From: Strigamia acuminata
Lineage: Eukaryota; Arthropoda; Chilopoda; Geophilomorpha; Linotaeniidae
Direction: 5' to 3'
NCBI GenBank assembly: GCA_949358305.1
Contig: OX442317.1
Coordinates: 2,356,001-2,420,000, forward strand
Length of the DNA: 64,000 bases
Positions 1 to 13,155 of the stretch are shown in pieces (position 1 is the stretch's first letter; the number at the start of each line of letters is the position of its first letter). Below the pieces are notes generated by a model, which did not search any database, was not told the DNA's origin, and worked only from the letters and a program-made list of their open reading frames with translations. The translations under genes and the position numbers were made by a program.

Positions 1-1660
1 TGTCGGAAAAATTTGAAATGTTTGAAAAAAGTTGCTATGTTTGTGAGTATGTAACTCAAGTATCTGAAGGTGTGAGGTGCTGAAACTTGGTGAGTGTCTT
101 AGGGATGAGTCAAGGAAGTGCCAAAAAAAGTTTGGGAGATTTCCTGTATATAGTTTTCTTTATATGGGTGTTTGAAGTCGGGTGCAATGTCGGAAAAATT
201 TGAAATGTTTGAAAAAAGTTGCTATGTTTGTGAGTATGTAACTCAAGTATCTGAAGGTGTGAGGTGCTGAAACTTGGTGAGTGTCTTAGGAATGAGCCAA
301 GGAAGTGCCAAAAAAAGTTTGGGAGGTTTCCTGTGTATGGGTTTTTTTTTATGGGTGTTTGAAGTCGGGTGCGATGTCGGAAAAATTTGAAATGTTAGTG
401 AGTATGTAACTCAAGTTTCTGAAGGTGTGAGGTGCTGAAACTTGGTGAGTGTCTTAGGGATGAGCCAAGGAAGTGCCAAAAAAAGTTTGGGAGGTTTCCT
501 GTGTATGGTTTTTTTTATGGGTGTTTGAAGTGAGGGTGCAATTTCGGGAAAAGTTGCTATGTTTGTGAGTATGTAACTCAAGTATCTGAAGGTGTGAGGT
601 GCTGAAACTTGGTGAGTGTCTTAGGGATGAGTCAAGGAAGTGCCAAAAAAAGTTTGGGAGGTTTCCTGTGTATAGTTTTCTTAATATGGGTGTTTGAAGT
701 CGGGTGCGATGTCGGAAAAATTTGAAATGTTTGAAAAAAGTTGCTATGTTTGTGAGTATGTAACTCAAGTATCTGAAGGTGTGAGGTGCTGAAACTTGGT
801 GAGTGTCTTAGGAATGAGCCAAGGAAGTGCCAAAAAAAGGTTAGGAGGTTTCCTGTGTATGGGTTTTTTTTTGTGGGTGTTTGAAGTGAGGGTGCGATTT
901 CGGAAAAATTTGAAATGTTTGAAAAAAGTTGCTATGTTTGTGAGTATGTAACTCAAGTATCTGAAGGTGTGAGGTCCTGAAACTTGGTGAGTGTCTTAGG
1001 GATGAGTCAAGGAAGTGCCAAAAAAAGTTTGGGAGGTTTCCTGTGTATGGGTTTTTTTTATGGGTGTTTGAAGTGAGGGTGCGATGTTGGAAAAATTTGA
1101 AATGTTCCTAAAAAGTTGCTATGTTTGTGAGTATGTAACTCAAGTATCTGAAGGTGTGAGGTGCTGAAACTTGGTGAGTGTCTTAGGAATGAGCGAAGGA
1201 AGTGCCAAAAAAAGTTTGGGAGGTTTCCTGTGTATGGGTTTTTTTTTATGGGTGTTTGAAGTGAGGGTGCGATGTCGGAAAAATTTGAAATGTTTGAAAA
1301 AAGTTGCTATGTTTGTGAGTATGTAACTCAAGTATCTGAAGGTGTGAGGTGCTGAAACTTGGTGAGTGTCTTAGGAATGAGCCAAGAAAGTGCCAAAAAA
1401 AAGTTTGGGAGATTTCCTGTGTATAGTTTTCTTTATATGGGTGTTTGAAGTCGGGTGCGATTTCGGAAAAATTTGAAATGTTTGAAAAAAGTTGCTATGT
1501 TTGTGAGTATGTAACTCAAGTATCTGAAGGTGTGAAGTGCTGAAACTTGGTGAGTGTGTTAGGGATGAGTCAAGGAAGTGCCAAAAAAAGTTTGGGAGGT
1601 TTCCTGTGTATGGGTTTTTTTTTATGGGTGTTTGAAGTGAGGGTGCGATGTCGGAAAAAT
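1..1660. repeat. Satellite higher-order block, copy 1 (pair with 3,825-5,484)
   Basis: This block is repeated almost perfectly at 3,825-5,484 (offset 3,824 bp). Diagnostic variants are shared in order: the CTGTATATAG tail, the short AATGTTAGTGAG monomer, the AATTTCGGGAAAAG monomer, the GGTTAGGAGG variant, the GTCCTGAAAC variant and the GAGCGAAGG variant. The match breaks near 1,660/5,484. It starts at the window edge, so the duplicated unit may be longer. Confidence 0.9.
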
Positions 1661-3824
1661 TTGAAATGTTTGAAAAAAGTTGCTATGTTTGTGAGTATGT
1701 AACTCAAGTATCTGAAGGTGTGAGGTGCTGAAACTTGGTGAGTGTCTTAGGAATGAGCCAAGGAAATGCCAAAAAAAGTTTGGGAGGTTTCCTGTGTATG
1801 GGTTTTTTTTTATGGGTGTTTGAAGTGAGGGTGCGATGTCGGAAAAATTTGAAATGTTTGAAAAAAGTTGCTATGTTTGTGAGTATGTAACTCAAGTATC
1901 TGAAGGTGTGAGGTGCTGAAACTTGGTGAGTGTCTTAGGAATGAGCCAAGGAAATGCCAAAAAAAGTTTGGGAGGTTTCCTGTGTATGGGTTTTTTTTTA
2001 TGGGTGTTTGAAGTGAGGGTGCGATGTCGGAAAAATTTGAAATGTTTGAAAAAAGTTGCTATGTTTGTGAGTATGTAACTCAAGTATCTGAAGGTGTGAG
2101 GTGCTGAACCTTGGTGAGTGTCTTAGGAATGAGCCAAGGAAGTGCCAAAAAAAGTTTGGGAGGTTTCCTGTGTATAGTTTTCTTTATATGGGTGTTTGAA
2201 GTCGGGTGCGATGTCGGAAAAATTTGAAATGTTTGTGAGTATGTAACTCAAGTATCTGAAGGTGTGAGGTGCTGAACCTTGGTGAGTGTCTTAGGAATGA
2301 GCCAAGGAAGTGCCAAAAAAAGTTTGGGAGGTTTCCTGTGTATAGTTTTCTTTATATGGGTGTTTGAAGTCGGGTGCGATGTCGGAAAAATTTGAAATGT
2401 TTGTGAGTATGTAACTCAAGTATCTGAAGGTGTGAGGTGCTGAAACTTGGTGAGTGTCTTAGGGATGAGCCAAGGAAATGCCAAAAAAAGTTTGGGAGGT
2501 TTCCTGTGTATGGGTTTTTTTTTATGGGTGTTTGAAGTGAGGGTGCGATGTCGGAAAAATTTGAAATGTTTGAAAAAAGTTGCTATGTTTGTGAGTATGT
2601 AACTCAAGTATCTGAAGGTGTGAGGTGCTGAACCTTGGTGAGTGTCTTAGGAATGAGCCAAGGAAGTGCCAAAAAAAGTTTGGGAGGTTTCCTGTGTATG
2701 GGTTTTTTTTTATGGGTGTTTGAAGTGAGGGTGCGATGTTGGAAAAATTTGAAATGTTCCTAAAAAGTTGCTATGTTTGTGAGTATGTAACTCAAGTATC
2801 TGAAGGTGTGAGGTGCTGAAACTTGGTGAGTGTCTTAGGAATGAGCCAAGGAAGTGCCAAAAAAAGTTTAGGAGGTTTCCTGTGTATGGGTTTTTTTTTG
2901 TGGGTGTTTGAAGTGAGGGTGCGATGTCGGAAAAATTTGAAATGTTTGAAAAAAGTTGCTATGTTTGTGAGTATGTAACTCAAGTATCTGAAGGTGTGAG
3001 GTGCTGAAACTTGGTGAGTGTCTTAGGAATGAGTCAAGGAAATGCCAAAAAAAGTTTGGGAGGTTTCCTGTGTATGGTTTTTTTTTATGGGTGTTTGAAG
3101 TGAGGGTGCGATTTCGGGAAAAGTTGCTATGTTTGTGAGTATGTAACTGAAGTATCTGAAGGTGTGAGGTGCTGAAACTTGGTGAGTGACTTAGGAATGA
3201 GCCAAGAAAGTGCCAAAAAAAGTTTGGGAGGTTTCCTGTGTATGGGTTTTTTTTTATGGGTGTTTGAAGTGAGGGTGCGATGTCGGAAAAATTTGAAATG
3301 TTCCTAAAAAGTTGCTATGTTTGTGAGTATGTAACTCAAGTATCTGAAGGTGTGAGGTGCTGAAACTTGGTGAGTGTCTTAGGGATGAGTCAAGGAAGTG
3401 CCAAAAAAAGTTTGGGAGGTTTCCTGTGTATGGGTTTTTTTTTATGGGTGTTTGAAGTGAGGGTGCTATGTCGGAAAAATTTGAAATGTTTGAAAAAAGT
3501 TGTTATGTTTGTGAGTATGTAACTCAAGTATCTGAAGGTGTGAGGTGCTGAAACTTGGTGAGTGTCTTAGAGATGAGTCAAGGAAGTGCCAAAAAAAGTT
3601 CGGGAGGTTTCCTGTGTATAGTTTTCTTTATATGGGTGTTTGAAGTCGGGTGCGATGTCGGAAAAATTTGAAATGTTAGTGAGTATGTAACTCAAGTTTC
3701 TGAAGGTGTGAGGTGCTGAAACTTGGTGAGTGTCTTAGGGATGAGTCAAGGAAGTGCCAAAAAAAGTTTGGGAGGTTTCCTGTGTATGGGTTTTTTTTTA
3801 TGGGTGTTTGAAGTGAGGGTGCGA

Positions 3825-5484
3825 TGTCGGAAAAATTTGAAATGTTTGAAAAAAGTTGCTATGTTTGTGAGTATGTAACTCAAGTATCTGAAGGTGTGAG
3901 GTGCTGAAACTTGGTGAGTGTCTTAGGGATGAGTCAAGGAAGTGCCAAAAAAAGTTTGGGAGATTTCCTGTATATAGTTTTCTTTATATGGGTGTTTGAA
4001 GTCGGGTGCAATGTCGGAAAAATTTGAAATGTTTGAAAAAAGTTGCTATGTTTGTGAGTATGTAACTCAAGTATCTGAAGGTGTGAGGTGCTGAAACTTG
4101 GTGAGTGTCTTAGGAATGAGCCAAGGAAGTGCCAAAAAAAGTTTGGGAGGTTTCCTGTGTATGGGTTTTTTTTTATGGGTGTTTGAAGTCGGGTGCGATG
4201 TCGGAAAAATTTGAAATGTTAGTGAGTATGTAACTCAAGTTTCTGAAGGTGTGAGGTGCTGAAACTTGGTGAGTGTCTTAGGGATGAGCCAAGGAAGTGC
4301 CAAAAAAAGTTTGGGAGGTTTCCTGTGTATGGTTTTTTTTATGGGTGTTTGAAGTGAGGGTGCAATTTCGGGAAAAGTTGCTATGTTTGTGAGTATGTAA
4401 CTCAAGTATCTGAAGGTGTGAGGTGCTGAAACTTGGTGAGTGTCTTAGGGATGAGTCAAGGAAGTGCCAAAAAAAGTTTGGGAGGTTTCCTGTGTATAGT
4501 TTTCTTAATATGGGTGTTTGAAGTCGGGTGCGATGTCGGAAAAATTTGAAATGTTTGAAAAAAGTTGCTATGTTTGTGAGTATGTAACTCAAGTATCTGA
4601 AGGTGTGAGGTGCTGAAACTTGGTGAGTGTCTTAGGAATGAGCCAAGGAAGTGCCAAAAAAAGGTTAGGAGGTTTCCTGTGTATGGGTTTTTTTTTGTGG
4701 GTGTTTGAAGTGAGGGTGCGATTTCGGAAAAATTTGAAATGTTTGAAAAAAGTTGCTATGTTTGTGAGTATGTAACTCAAGTATCTGAAGGTGTGAGGTC
4801 CTGAAACTTGGTGAGTGTCTTAGGGATGAGTCAAGGAAGTGCCAAAAAAAGTTTGGGAGGTTTCCTGTGTATGGGTTTTTTTTATGGGTGTTTGAAGTGA
4901 GGGTGCGATGTTGGAAAAATTTGAAATGTTCCTAAAAAGTTGCTATGTTTGTGAGTATGTAACTCAAGTATCTGAAGGTGTGAGGTGCTGAAACTTGGTG
5001 AGTGTCTTAGGAATGAGCGAAGGAAGTGCCAAAAAAAGTTTGGGAGGTTTCCTGTGTATGGGTTTTTTTTTATGGGTGTTTGAAGTGAGGGTGCGATGTC
5101 GGAAAAATTTGAAATGTTTGAAAAAAGTTGCTATGTTTGTGAGTATGTAACTCAAGTATCTGAAGGTGTGAGGTGCTGAAACTTGGTGAGTGTCTTAGGA
5201 ATGAGCCAAGAAAGTGCCAAAAAAAAGTTTGGGAGATTTCCTGTGTATAGTTTTCTTTATATGGGTGTTTGAAGTCGGGTGCGATTTCGGAAAAATTTGA
5301 AATGTTTGAAAAAAGTTGCTATGTTTGTGAGTATGTAACTCAAGTATCTGAAGGTGTGAAGTGCTGAAACTTGGTGAGTGTGTTAGGGATGAGTCAAGGA
5401 AGTGCCAAAAAAAGTTTGGGAGGTTTCCTGTGTATGGGTTTTTTTTTATGGGTGTTTGAAGTGAGGGTGCGATGTCGGAAAAAT
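3825..5484. repeat. Satellite higher-order block, copy 2 (pair with 1-1,660)
   Basis: Second copy of the 1,660-bp block described at the left edge. The sequence is the same monomer series with the same private variants; downstream of about 5,484 the two series become different monomer types. Confidence 0.9.
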
Positions 5485-6536
5485 TTAAAATGTTTGAAAA
5501 AAGTTGCTATGTTTGTGAGTATGTAACTCAAGTATCTGAAGGTGTGAGGTGCTGAAACTTGGTGAGTGTCTTAGAGATGAGTCAAGGAAGTGCCAAAAAA
5601 AGTTTGGGAGGTTTCCTGTGTATCGGTTTTTTTTTATGGGTGTTTGAAGTGAGGGTGCGATGTCGGAAAAATTTGAAATGTTCCTAAAAAGTTGCTATGT
5701 TTGTGAGTATGTAACTCAAGTATCTGAAGGTGTGAGGTGCTGAAACTTGGTGAGTGTCTTAGAGATGAGTCAAGGAAGTGCCAAAAAAAGTTTGGGAGGT
5801 TTCCTGTGTATCGGTTTTTTTTTATGGGTGTTTGAAGTGAGGGTGCGATGTCGGAAAAATTTGAAATGTTCCTAAAAAGTTGCTATGTTTGTGAGTATGT
5901 AACTCAAGTATCTGAAGGTGTGAGGTGCTGAAACTTGGTGAGTGTCTTAGGAATGAGCCAAGGAAGTGCCAAAAAAAGTTTGGGAGGTTTCCTGTGTATG
6001 GGTTTTTTTTCATGGGTGTTTGAAGTGAGGGTGCGATTTCGGAAAAATTTGAAATGTTCCTAAAAATTTGCTATGTTTGTGAGTATGTAACTCAAGTATC
6101 TGAAGGTGTGAGGTGCTGAAACTTGGTGAGTGTCTTAGGGATGAGTCAAGGAAGTGCCAAAAAAAGTTTGGGAGGTTTCCTGTGTATGGGTTTTATTTTA
6201 TGGGTGTTTGAAGTGAGGGTGCGATTTCGGGAAAAGTTCCTATGTTTGTGAGTATGTAACTCAAGTATCTGAAGGTGTGAGGTGCTGAAACTTGGTGAGT
6301 GTCTTAGAGATGAGTCAAGGAAGTGCCAAAAAAAGTTTGGGAGGTTTCCTGTGTATGGTTTTTTTTTATGGGTGTTTGAAGTAAGGGTGCGATTTCGGGA
6401 AAAGTTGCTATGTTTGTGAGTATGTAACTGAAGTATCTGAAGGTGTGAGGTGCTGAAACTTGGTGAGTGACTTAGGAATGAGCCAAGGAAGTGCCAAAAA
6501 AAGTTTGGGAGGTTTCCTGTGTATGGGTTTTTTTTT

Positions 6537-9162
6537 ATGGGTGTTTGAAGTGAGGGTGCGATGTCGGAAAAATTTGAAATGTTCCTAAAAAGTTGCTATG
6601 TTTGTGAGTATGTAACTCAAGTATCTGAAGGTGTGAGGTGCTGAAACTTGGTGAGTGTCTTAGGAATGAGCCAAGGAAGTGCCAAAAAAAGGTTAGGAGG
6701 TTTCCTGTGTATGGGTTTTTTTTTATGGGTGTTTGAAGTGAGGGTGCGATGTCGGAAAAATTTGAAATGTTCCTAAAAAGTTGCTATGTTTGTGAGTATG
6801 TAACTCAAGTATATGAAGGTGTGAGGTGCTGAAACTTGGTGAGTGTCTTAAGGATGAGTCAAAGAAGTGCCAAAAAAAGTTTGGGAGGTTTCCTGTGTAT
6901 AGTTTTCTTTATATGGGTGTTTGAAGTCGGGTGCGATGTCGGAAAAATTTGAAATGTTTGAAAAAAGTTGCTATGTTTGTGAGTATGTAACTCAAGTATC
7001 TGAAGGTGTGAGGTGCTGAAACTTGGTGAGTGTCTTAGAGATGAGTCAAGGAAGTGCCAAAAAAAGTTTGGGAGGTTTCCTGTGTATGGTTTTTTTTTAT
7101 GGGTGTTTGAAGTGAGGGTGCGATTTCGGGAAAAGTTGCTATGTTTGTGAGTATGTAACTCAAGTATCTGAAGGTGTGAGGTGCTGAAACTTGGTGAGTG
7201 TCTTAGGGATGAATCAAGAAAATGCCAAAAAAAGTTTGGGAGGTTTCCTGTGTATGGGTTTTTTTTATGGGTGTTTGAAGTGAGGGTGCGATGTCGGAAA
7301 AATTTGAAATGTTCCTAAAAAGTTGCTATGTTTGTGAGTATGTAACTCAAGTATCTGAAGGTGTGAGGTGCTGAAACTTGGTGAGTGTCTTAGGAATGAG
7401 CCAAGGAAGTGCCAAAAAAAGTTCGGGAGGTTTCCTGTGTATAGTTTTCTTTATATGGGTGTTTGAAGTCGGGTGCGATGTCGGAAAAATTTGAAATGTT
7501 TGTGAGTATGTAACTCAAGTATCTGAAGGTGTGAGGTGCTGAAACTTGGTGAGTGTCTTAGGGATGAGCCAAGGAAATGCCAAAAAAAGTTTGGGAGGTT
7601 TCCTGTGTATGGGTTTTTTTTTATGGGTGTTTGAAGTGAGGGTGCGATGTCGGAAAAATTTGAAATGTTTGAAAAAAGTTGCTATGTTTGTGAGTATGTA
7701 ACTCAAGTATCTGAAGGTGTGAGGTGCTGAACCTTGGTGAGTGTCTTAGGAATGAGCCAAGGAAGTGCCAAAAAAAGTTTGGGAGGTTTCCTGTGTATGG
7801 GTTTTTTTTATGGGTGTTTGAAGTGAGGGTGCGATGTCGGAAAAATTTGAAATGTTCCTAAAAAGTTGCTATGTTTGTGAGTATGTAACTCAAGTATCTG
7901 AAGGTGTGAGGTGCTGAAACTTGGTGAGTGTCTTAGGAATGAGCCAAGGAAGTGCCAAAAAAAGGTTAGGAGGTTTCCTGTGTATGGGTTTTTTTTTATG
8001 GGTGTTTGAAGTGAGGGTGCGATGTCGGAAAAATTTGAAATGTTCCTAAAAAGTTGCTATGTTTGTGAGTATGTAACTCAAGTATATGAAGGTGTGAGGT
8101 GCTGAAACTTGGTGAGTGTCTTAAGGATGAGTCAAAGAAGTGCCAAAAAAAGTTTGGGAGGTTTCCTGTGTATAGTTTTCTTTATATGGGTGTTTGAAGT
8201 CGGGTGCGATGTCGGAAAAATTTGAAATGTTTGAAAAAAGTTGCTATGTTTGTGAGTATGTAACTCAAGTATCTGAAGGTGTGAGGTGCTGAAACTTGGT
8301 GAGTGTCTTAGAGATGAGTCAAGGAAGTGCCAAAAAAAGTTTGGGAGGTTTCCTGTGTATGGTTTTTTTTTATGGGTGTTTGAAGTGAGGGTGCGATTTC
8401 GGGAAAAGTTGCTATGTTTGTGAGTATGTAACTCAAGTATCTGAAGGTGTGAGGTGCTGAAACTTGGTGAGTGTCTTAGGGATGAGTCAAGAAAATGCCA
8501 AAAAAAGTTTGGGAGGTTTCCTGTGTATGGGTTTTTTTTATGGGTGTTTGAAGTGAGGGTGCGATGTCGGAAAAATTTGAAATGTTCCTAAAAAGTTGCT
8601 ATGTTTGTGAGTATGTAACTCAAGTATCTGAAGGTGTGAGGTGCTGAAACTTGGTGAGTGTCTTAGGAATGAGCCAAGGAAGTGCCAAAAAAAGTTCGGG
8701 AGGTTTCCTGTGTATAGTTTTCTTTATATGGGTGTTTGAAGTCGGGTGCGATGTCGGAAAAATTTGAAATGTTTGTGAGTATGTAACTCAAGTATCTGAA
8801 GGTGTGAGGTGCTGAAACTTGGTGAGTGTCTTAGGGATGAGCCAAGGAAATGCCAAAAAAAGTTTGGGAGGTTTCCTGTGTATGGGTTTTTTTTTATGGG
8901 TGTTTGAAGTGAGGGTGCGATGTCGGAAAAATTTGAAATGTTTGAAAAAAGTTGCTATGTTTGTGAGTATGTAACTCAAGTATCTGAAGGTGTGAGGTGC
9001 TGAACCTTGGTGAGTGTCTTAGGAATGAGCCAAGGAAGTGCCAAAAAAAGTTTGGGAGGTTTCCTGTGTATGGGTTTTTTTTATGGGTGTTTGAAGTGAG
9101 GGTGCGATGTCGGAAAAATTTGAAATGTTCCTAAAAAGTTGCTATGTTTGTGAGTATGTAAC
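6537..9162. repeat. Tandem higher-order satellite block, period 1,273 bp, two copies
   Basis: The series at about 6,537-7,809 is repeated at 7,810-9,082 and continues for about 80 bp more. Shared markers include the rare AGTATATGAAGG change (near 6,811 and 8,084), the AAGGATGAGTCAAAG variant, the GGTTAGGAGG variant and the CAAGAAAATGCC variant. I saw one substitution between them (GATGAATC at 7,209 against GATGAGTC at 8,482). Confidence 0.88.
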
Positions 9163-10494
9163 TGAAGTATCTGAAGGTGTGAGGTGCTGAAACTTGGTGA
9201 GTGACTTAGGAATGAGCCAAGGAAGTGCCAAAAAAAGTTTGGGAGGTTTCCTGTGTATGGGTTTTTTTTATGGGTGTTTGAAGTGAGGGTGCGATGTCGG
9301 AAAAATTTGAAATGTTCCTAAAAAGTTGCTATGTTTGTGAGTATGTAACTGAAGTATCTGAAGGTGTGAGGTGCTGAAACTTGGTGAGTGACTTAGGAAT
9401 GAGCCAAGGAAGTGCCAAAAAAAGTTTGGGAGGTTTCCTGTGTATGGGTTTTTTTTTATGGGTGTTTGAAGTGAGGGTGCGATGTCGGAAAAATTTGAAA
9501 TGTTCCTAAAAAGTTGCTATGTTTGTGAGTATGTAACTCAAGTATCTGAAGGTGTGAGGTGCTGAAACTTGGTGAGTGTCTTAGGGATGAGTCAAGGAAG
9601 TGCCAAAAAAAGTTTGGGAGGTTTCCTGTGTATGGGTTTTTTTTTATGGGTGTTTGAAGTGAGGGTGCGATTTCGGAAAAATTTGAAATGTTCCTAAAAA
9701 TTTGCTATGTTTGTGAGTATGTAACTCAAGTATCTGAAGGTGTGAGGTGCTGAACCTTGGTGAGTGTCTTAGGAATGAGCCAAGGAAGTGCCAAAAAAAG
9801 TGTGGGAGGTTTCCTGTGTATAGTTTTCTTTATATGGGTGTTTGAAGTCGGGTGCGATGTCGGAAAAATTTGAAATGTTCCTAAAAATTTGCTATGTTTG
9901 TGAGTATGTAACTCAAGTATCTGAAGGTGTGAGGTGCTGAAACTTGGTGAGTGTCTTAGAGATGAGTCAAGGAAGTGCCAAAAAAAGTTTGGGAGGTTTC
10001 CTGTGTATGGGTTTTTTTTTATGGGTGTTTGAAGTGAGGGTGCGATGTCGGAAAAATTTGAAATGTTCCTAAAAAGTTGCTATGTTTGTGAGTATGTAAC
10101 TCAAGTATATGAAGGTGTGAGGTGCTGAAACTTGGTGAGTGTCTTAGAGATGAGTCAAGGAAGTGCCAAAAAAAGTTTGGGAGGTTTCCTGTGTATGGTT
10201 TTTTTTTATGGGTGTTTGAAGTGAGGGTGCGATTTCGGGAAAAGTTGCTATGTTTGTGAGTATGTAACTCAAGTATCTGAAGGTGTGAGGTGCTGAAACT
10301 TGGTGAGTGTCTTAGGGATGAGTCAAGAAAGTGCCAAAAAAAGTTTGGGAGGTTTCCTGTGTATGGGTTTTTTTTTATTGGTGTTTGAAGTGAGGGTGCA
10401 ATGTCGGAAAAATTTGAAATGTTTGAAAAAAGTTGCTATGTTTGTGAGTATGTAACTCAAGTATCTGAAGGTGTGAGGTGCTGAAACTTGGTGA
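8919..10494. repeat. Satellite block, copy 1 of a pair offset by 4,798 bp
   Basis: This 1.58-kb run reappears at 13,717-15,292. Shared markers are the ordered AACTGAAGTATC monomers, the rare AGTGTGGGAGG change (9,801 and 14,599) and the AAATTTGCTATG variants. The only difference I noticed is a T-to-C change in a poly-T run (near 10,203 against 15,001). Confidence 0.87.
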
Positions 10495-13058
10495 GTATCT
10501 TAGGAATGAGCCAAGGAAGTGCCAAAAAAAGTTTGGGAGGTTTCCTGTGTATGGGTTTTTTTTTATGGGTGTTTGAAGTGAGGGTGCGATGTCGGAAAAA
10601 TTTGAAATGTTTGAAAAAAGTTGCTATGTTTGTGAGTACGTAACTCAAGTATCTGAAGGTGTGAGGTGCTGAAACTTGGTGAGTGTCTTAGGAATAAGCC
10701 AAGGAAGTGCCAAAAAAAGTTTGGAAGGTTTCCTGTGTATGGTTTTTTTTTATGGGTGTTTGAAGTGAGGGTGCGATGTCGGAAAAATTTGAAATGTTTG
10801 AAAAAAGTTGCTATGTTTGTGAGTATGTAACTCAAGTATCTGAAGGTGTGAGGTGCTGAAACTTGGTGAGTGTCTTAGGGATGAGTCAAGGAAGTGCCAA
10901 AAAAAGTTTGGGAGGTTTCCTGTTTATGGTTTTTTTTTATGGGTGTTTGAAGTGAGGGTGCAATTTCGGGAAAAGTTGCTATGTTTGTGAGTATGTAACT
11001 GAAGTATCTGAAGGTGTGAGGTGCTGAAACTTGGTGAGTGACTTAGGAATGAGCCAAGGAAGTGCCAAAAAAAGTTTGGGAGGTTTCCTGTGTATGGGTT
11101 TTTTTTATGGGTGTTTGAAGTGAGGGTGCGATGTCGGAAAAATTTGAAATGTTCCTAAAAAGTTGCTATGTTTGTGAGTATGTAACTCAAGTATCTGAAG
11201 GTGTGAGGTCCTGAAACTTGGTGAGTGTCTTAGGGATGAGTCAAGGAAGTGCCAAAAAAAGTTTGGGAGGTTTCCTGTGTATAGTTTTCTTTATATGGGT
11301 GTTTGAAGTCGGGTGCGATGTCGGAAAAATTTGAAATGTTTGAAAAAAGTTGCTATGTTTGTGAGTATGTAACTCAAGTATCTGAAGGTGTGAGGTGCTG
11401 AAACTTGGTGAGTGTCTTAGGAATGAGCCAAGAAAGTGCCAAAAAAAGGTTAGGAGGTTTCCTGTGTATGGGTTTTTTTTTGTGGGTGTTTGAAGTGAGG
11501 GTGCGATTTCGGAAAAATTTGAAATGTTTGAAAAAAGTTGCTATGTTTGTGAGTATGTAACTCAAGTATCTGAAGGTGTGAGGTCCTGAAACTTGGTGAG
11601 TATCTTAGGAATGAGCCAAGGAAGTGCCAAAAAAAGTTTGGGAGGTTTCCTGTGTATGGTTTTTTTTTATGGGTGTTTGAAGTGAGGGTGCGATTTCGGG
11701 AAAAGTTGCTATGTTTGTGAGTATGTAACTCAAGTATCTGAAGGTGTGAGGTGCTGAAACTTGGTGAGTGTCTTAGGGATGAGTCAAGAAAGTGCCAAAA
11801 AAAGTTTGGGAGGTTTCCTGTGTATGGGTTTTTTTTTATTGGTGTTTGAAGTGAGGGTGCAATGTCGGAAAAATTTGAAATGTTTGAAAAAAGTTGCTAT
11901 GTTTGTGAGTATGTAACTCAAGTATCTGAAGGTGTGAGGTGCTGAAACTTGGTGAGTATCTTAGGAATGAGCCAAGGAAATGCCAAAAAAAGTTTGGGAG
12001 GTTTCCTGTGTATGGGTTTTTTTTTATGGGTGTTTGAAGTGAGGGTGCGATGTCGGAAAAATTTGAAATGTTTGAAAAAAGTTGCTATGTTTGTGAGTAC
12101 GTAACTCAAGTATCTGAAGGTGTGAGGTGCTGAAACTTGGTGAGTGTCTTAGGAATAAGCCAAGGAAGTGCCAAAAAAAGTTTGGAAGGTTTCCTGTGTA
12201 TGGTTTTTTTTTATGGGTGTTTGAAGTGAGGGTGCGATGTCGGAAAAATTTGAAATGTTTGAAAAAAGTTGCTATGTTTGTGAGTATGTAACTCAAGTAT
12301 CTGAAGGTGTGAGGTGCTGAAACTTGGTGAGTGTCTTAGGGATGAGTCAAGGAAGTGCCAAAAAAAGTTTGGGAGGTTTCCTGTTTATGGTTTTTTTTTA
12401 TGGGTGTTTGAAGTGAGGGTGCAATTTCGGGAAAAGTTGCTATGTTTGTGAGTATGTAACTGAAGTATCTGAAGGTGTGAGGTGCTGAAACTTGGTGAGT
12501 GACTTAGGAATGAGCCAAGGAAGTGCCAAAAAAAGTTTGGGAGATTTCCTGTGTATGGGTTTTTTTTATGGGTGTTTGAAGTGAGGGTGCGATGTCGGAA
12601 AAATTTGAAATGTTCCTAAAAAGTTGCTATGTTTGTGAGTATGTAACTCAAGTATCTGAAGGTGTGAGGTCCTGAAACTTGGTGAGTGTCTTAGGGATGA
12701 GTCAAGGAAGTGCCAAAAAAAGTTTGGGAGGTTTCCTGTGTATAGTTTTCTTTATATGGGTGTTTGAAGTCGGGTGCGATGTCGGAAAAATTTGAAATGT
12801 TTGAAAAAAGTTGCTATGTTTGTGAGTATGTAACTCAAGTATCTGAAGGTGTGAGGTGCTGAAACTTGGTGAGTGTCTTAGGAATGAGCCAAGGAAGTGC
12901 CAAAAAAAGGTTAGGAGGTTTCCTGTGTATGGGTTTTTTTTTGTGGGTGTTTGAAGTGAGGGTGCGATTTCGGAAAAATTTGAAATGTTTGAAAAAAGTT
13001 GCTATGTTTGTGAGTATGTAACTCAAGTATCTGAAGGTGTGAGGTCCTGAAACTTGGT
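10160..13058. repeat. Tandem higher-order satellite block, period 1,461 bp, two copies
   Basis: 10,160-11,597 is repeated at 11,621-13,058. Shared private variants include TTTTTATTGGTGTTTG, GTGAGTACGTAACTC, GAATAAGCCAAGG, TTTGGAAGGTTTCC and CCTGTTTATGG. A few substitutions separate the copies, for example GGAAGTGCC against GGAAATGCC. Confidence 0.88.
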
Positions 13059-13155
13059 GAGTGTCTTAGGGATGAGTCAAGGAAGTGCCAAAAAAAGTTT
13101 GGGAGATTTCCTGTATATAGTTTTCTTTATATGGGTGTTTGAAGTCGGGTGCGAT

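Noticed and set aside
540-560. CENP-B-box-like motif in the ATTTCGGGAAAAG monomer variant
   Set aside because: Only the TTCG...A part fits; the required CGGG half at the correct distance is missing, and most monomers lack the variant.
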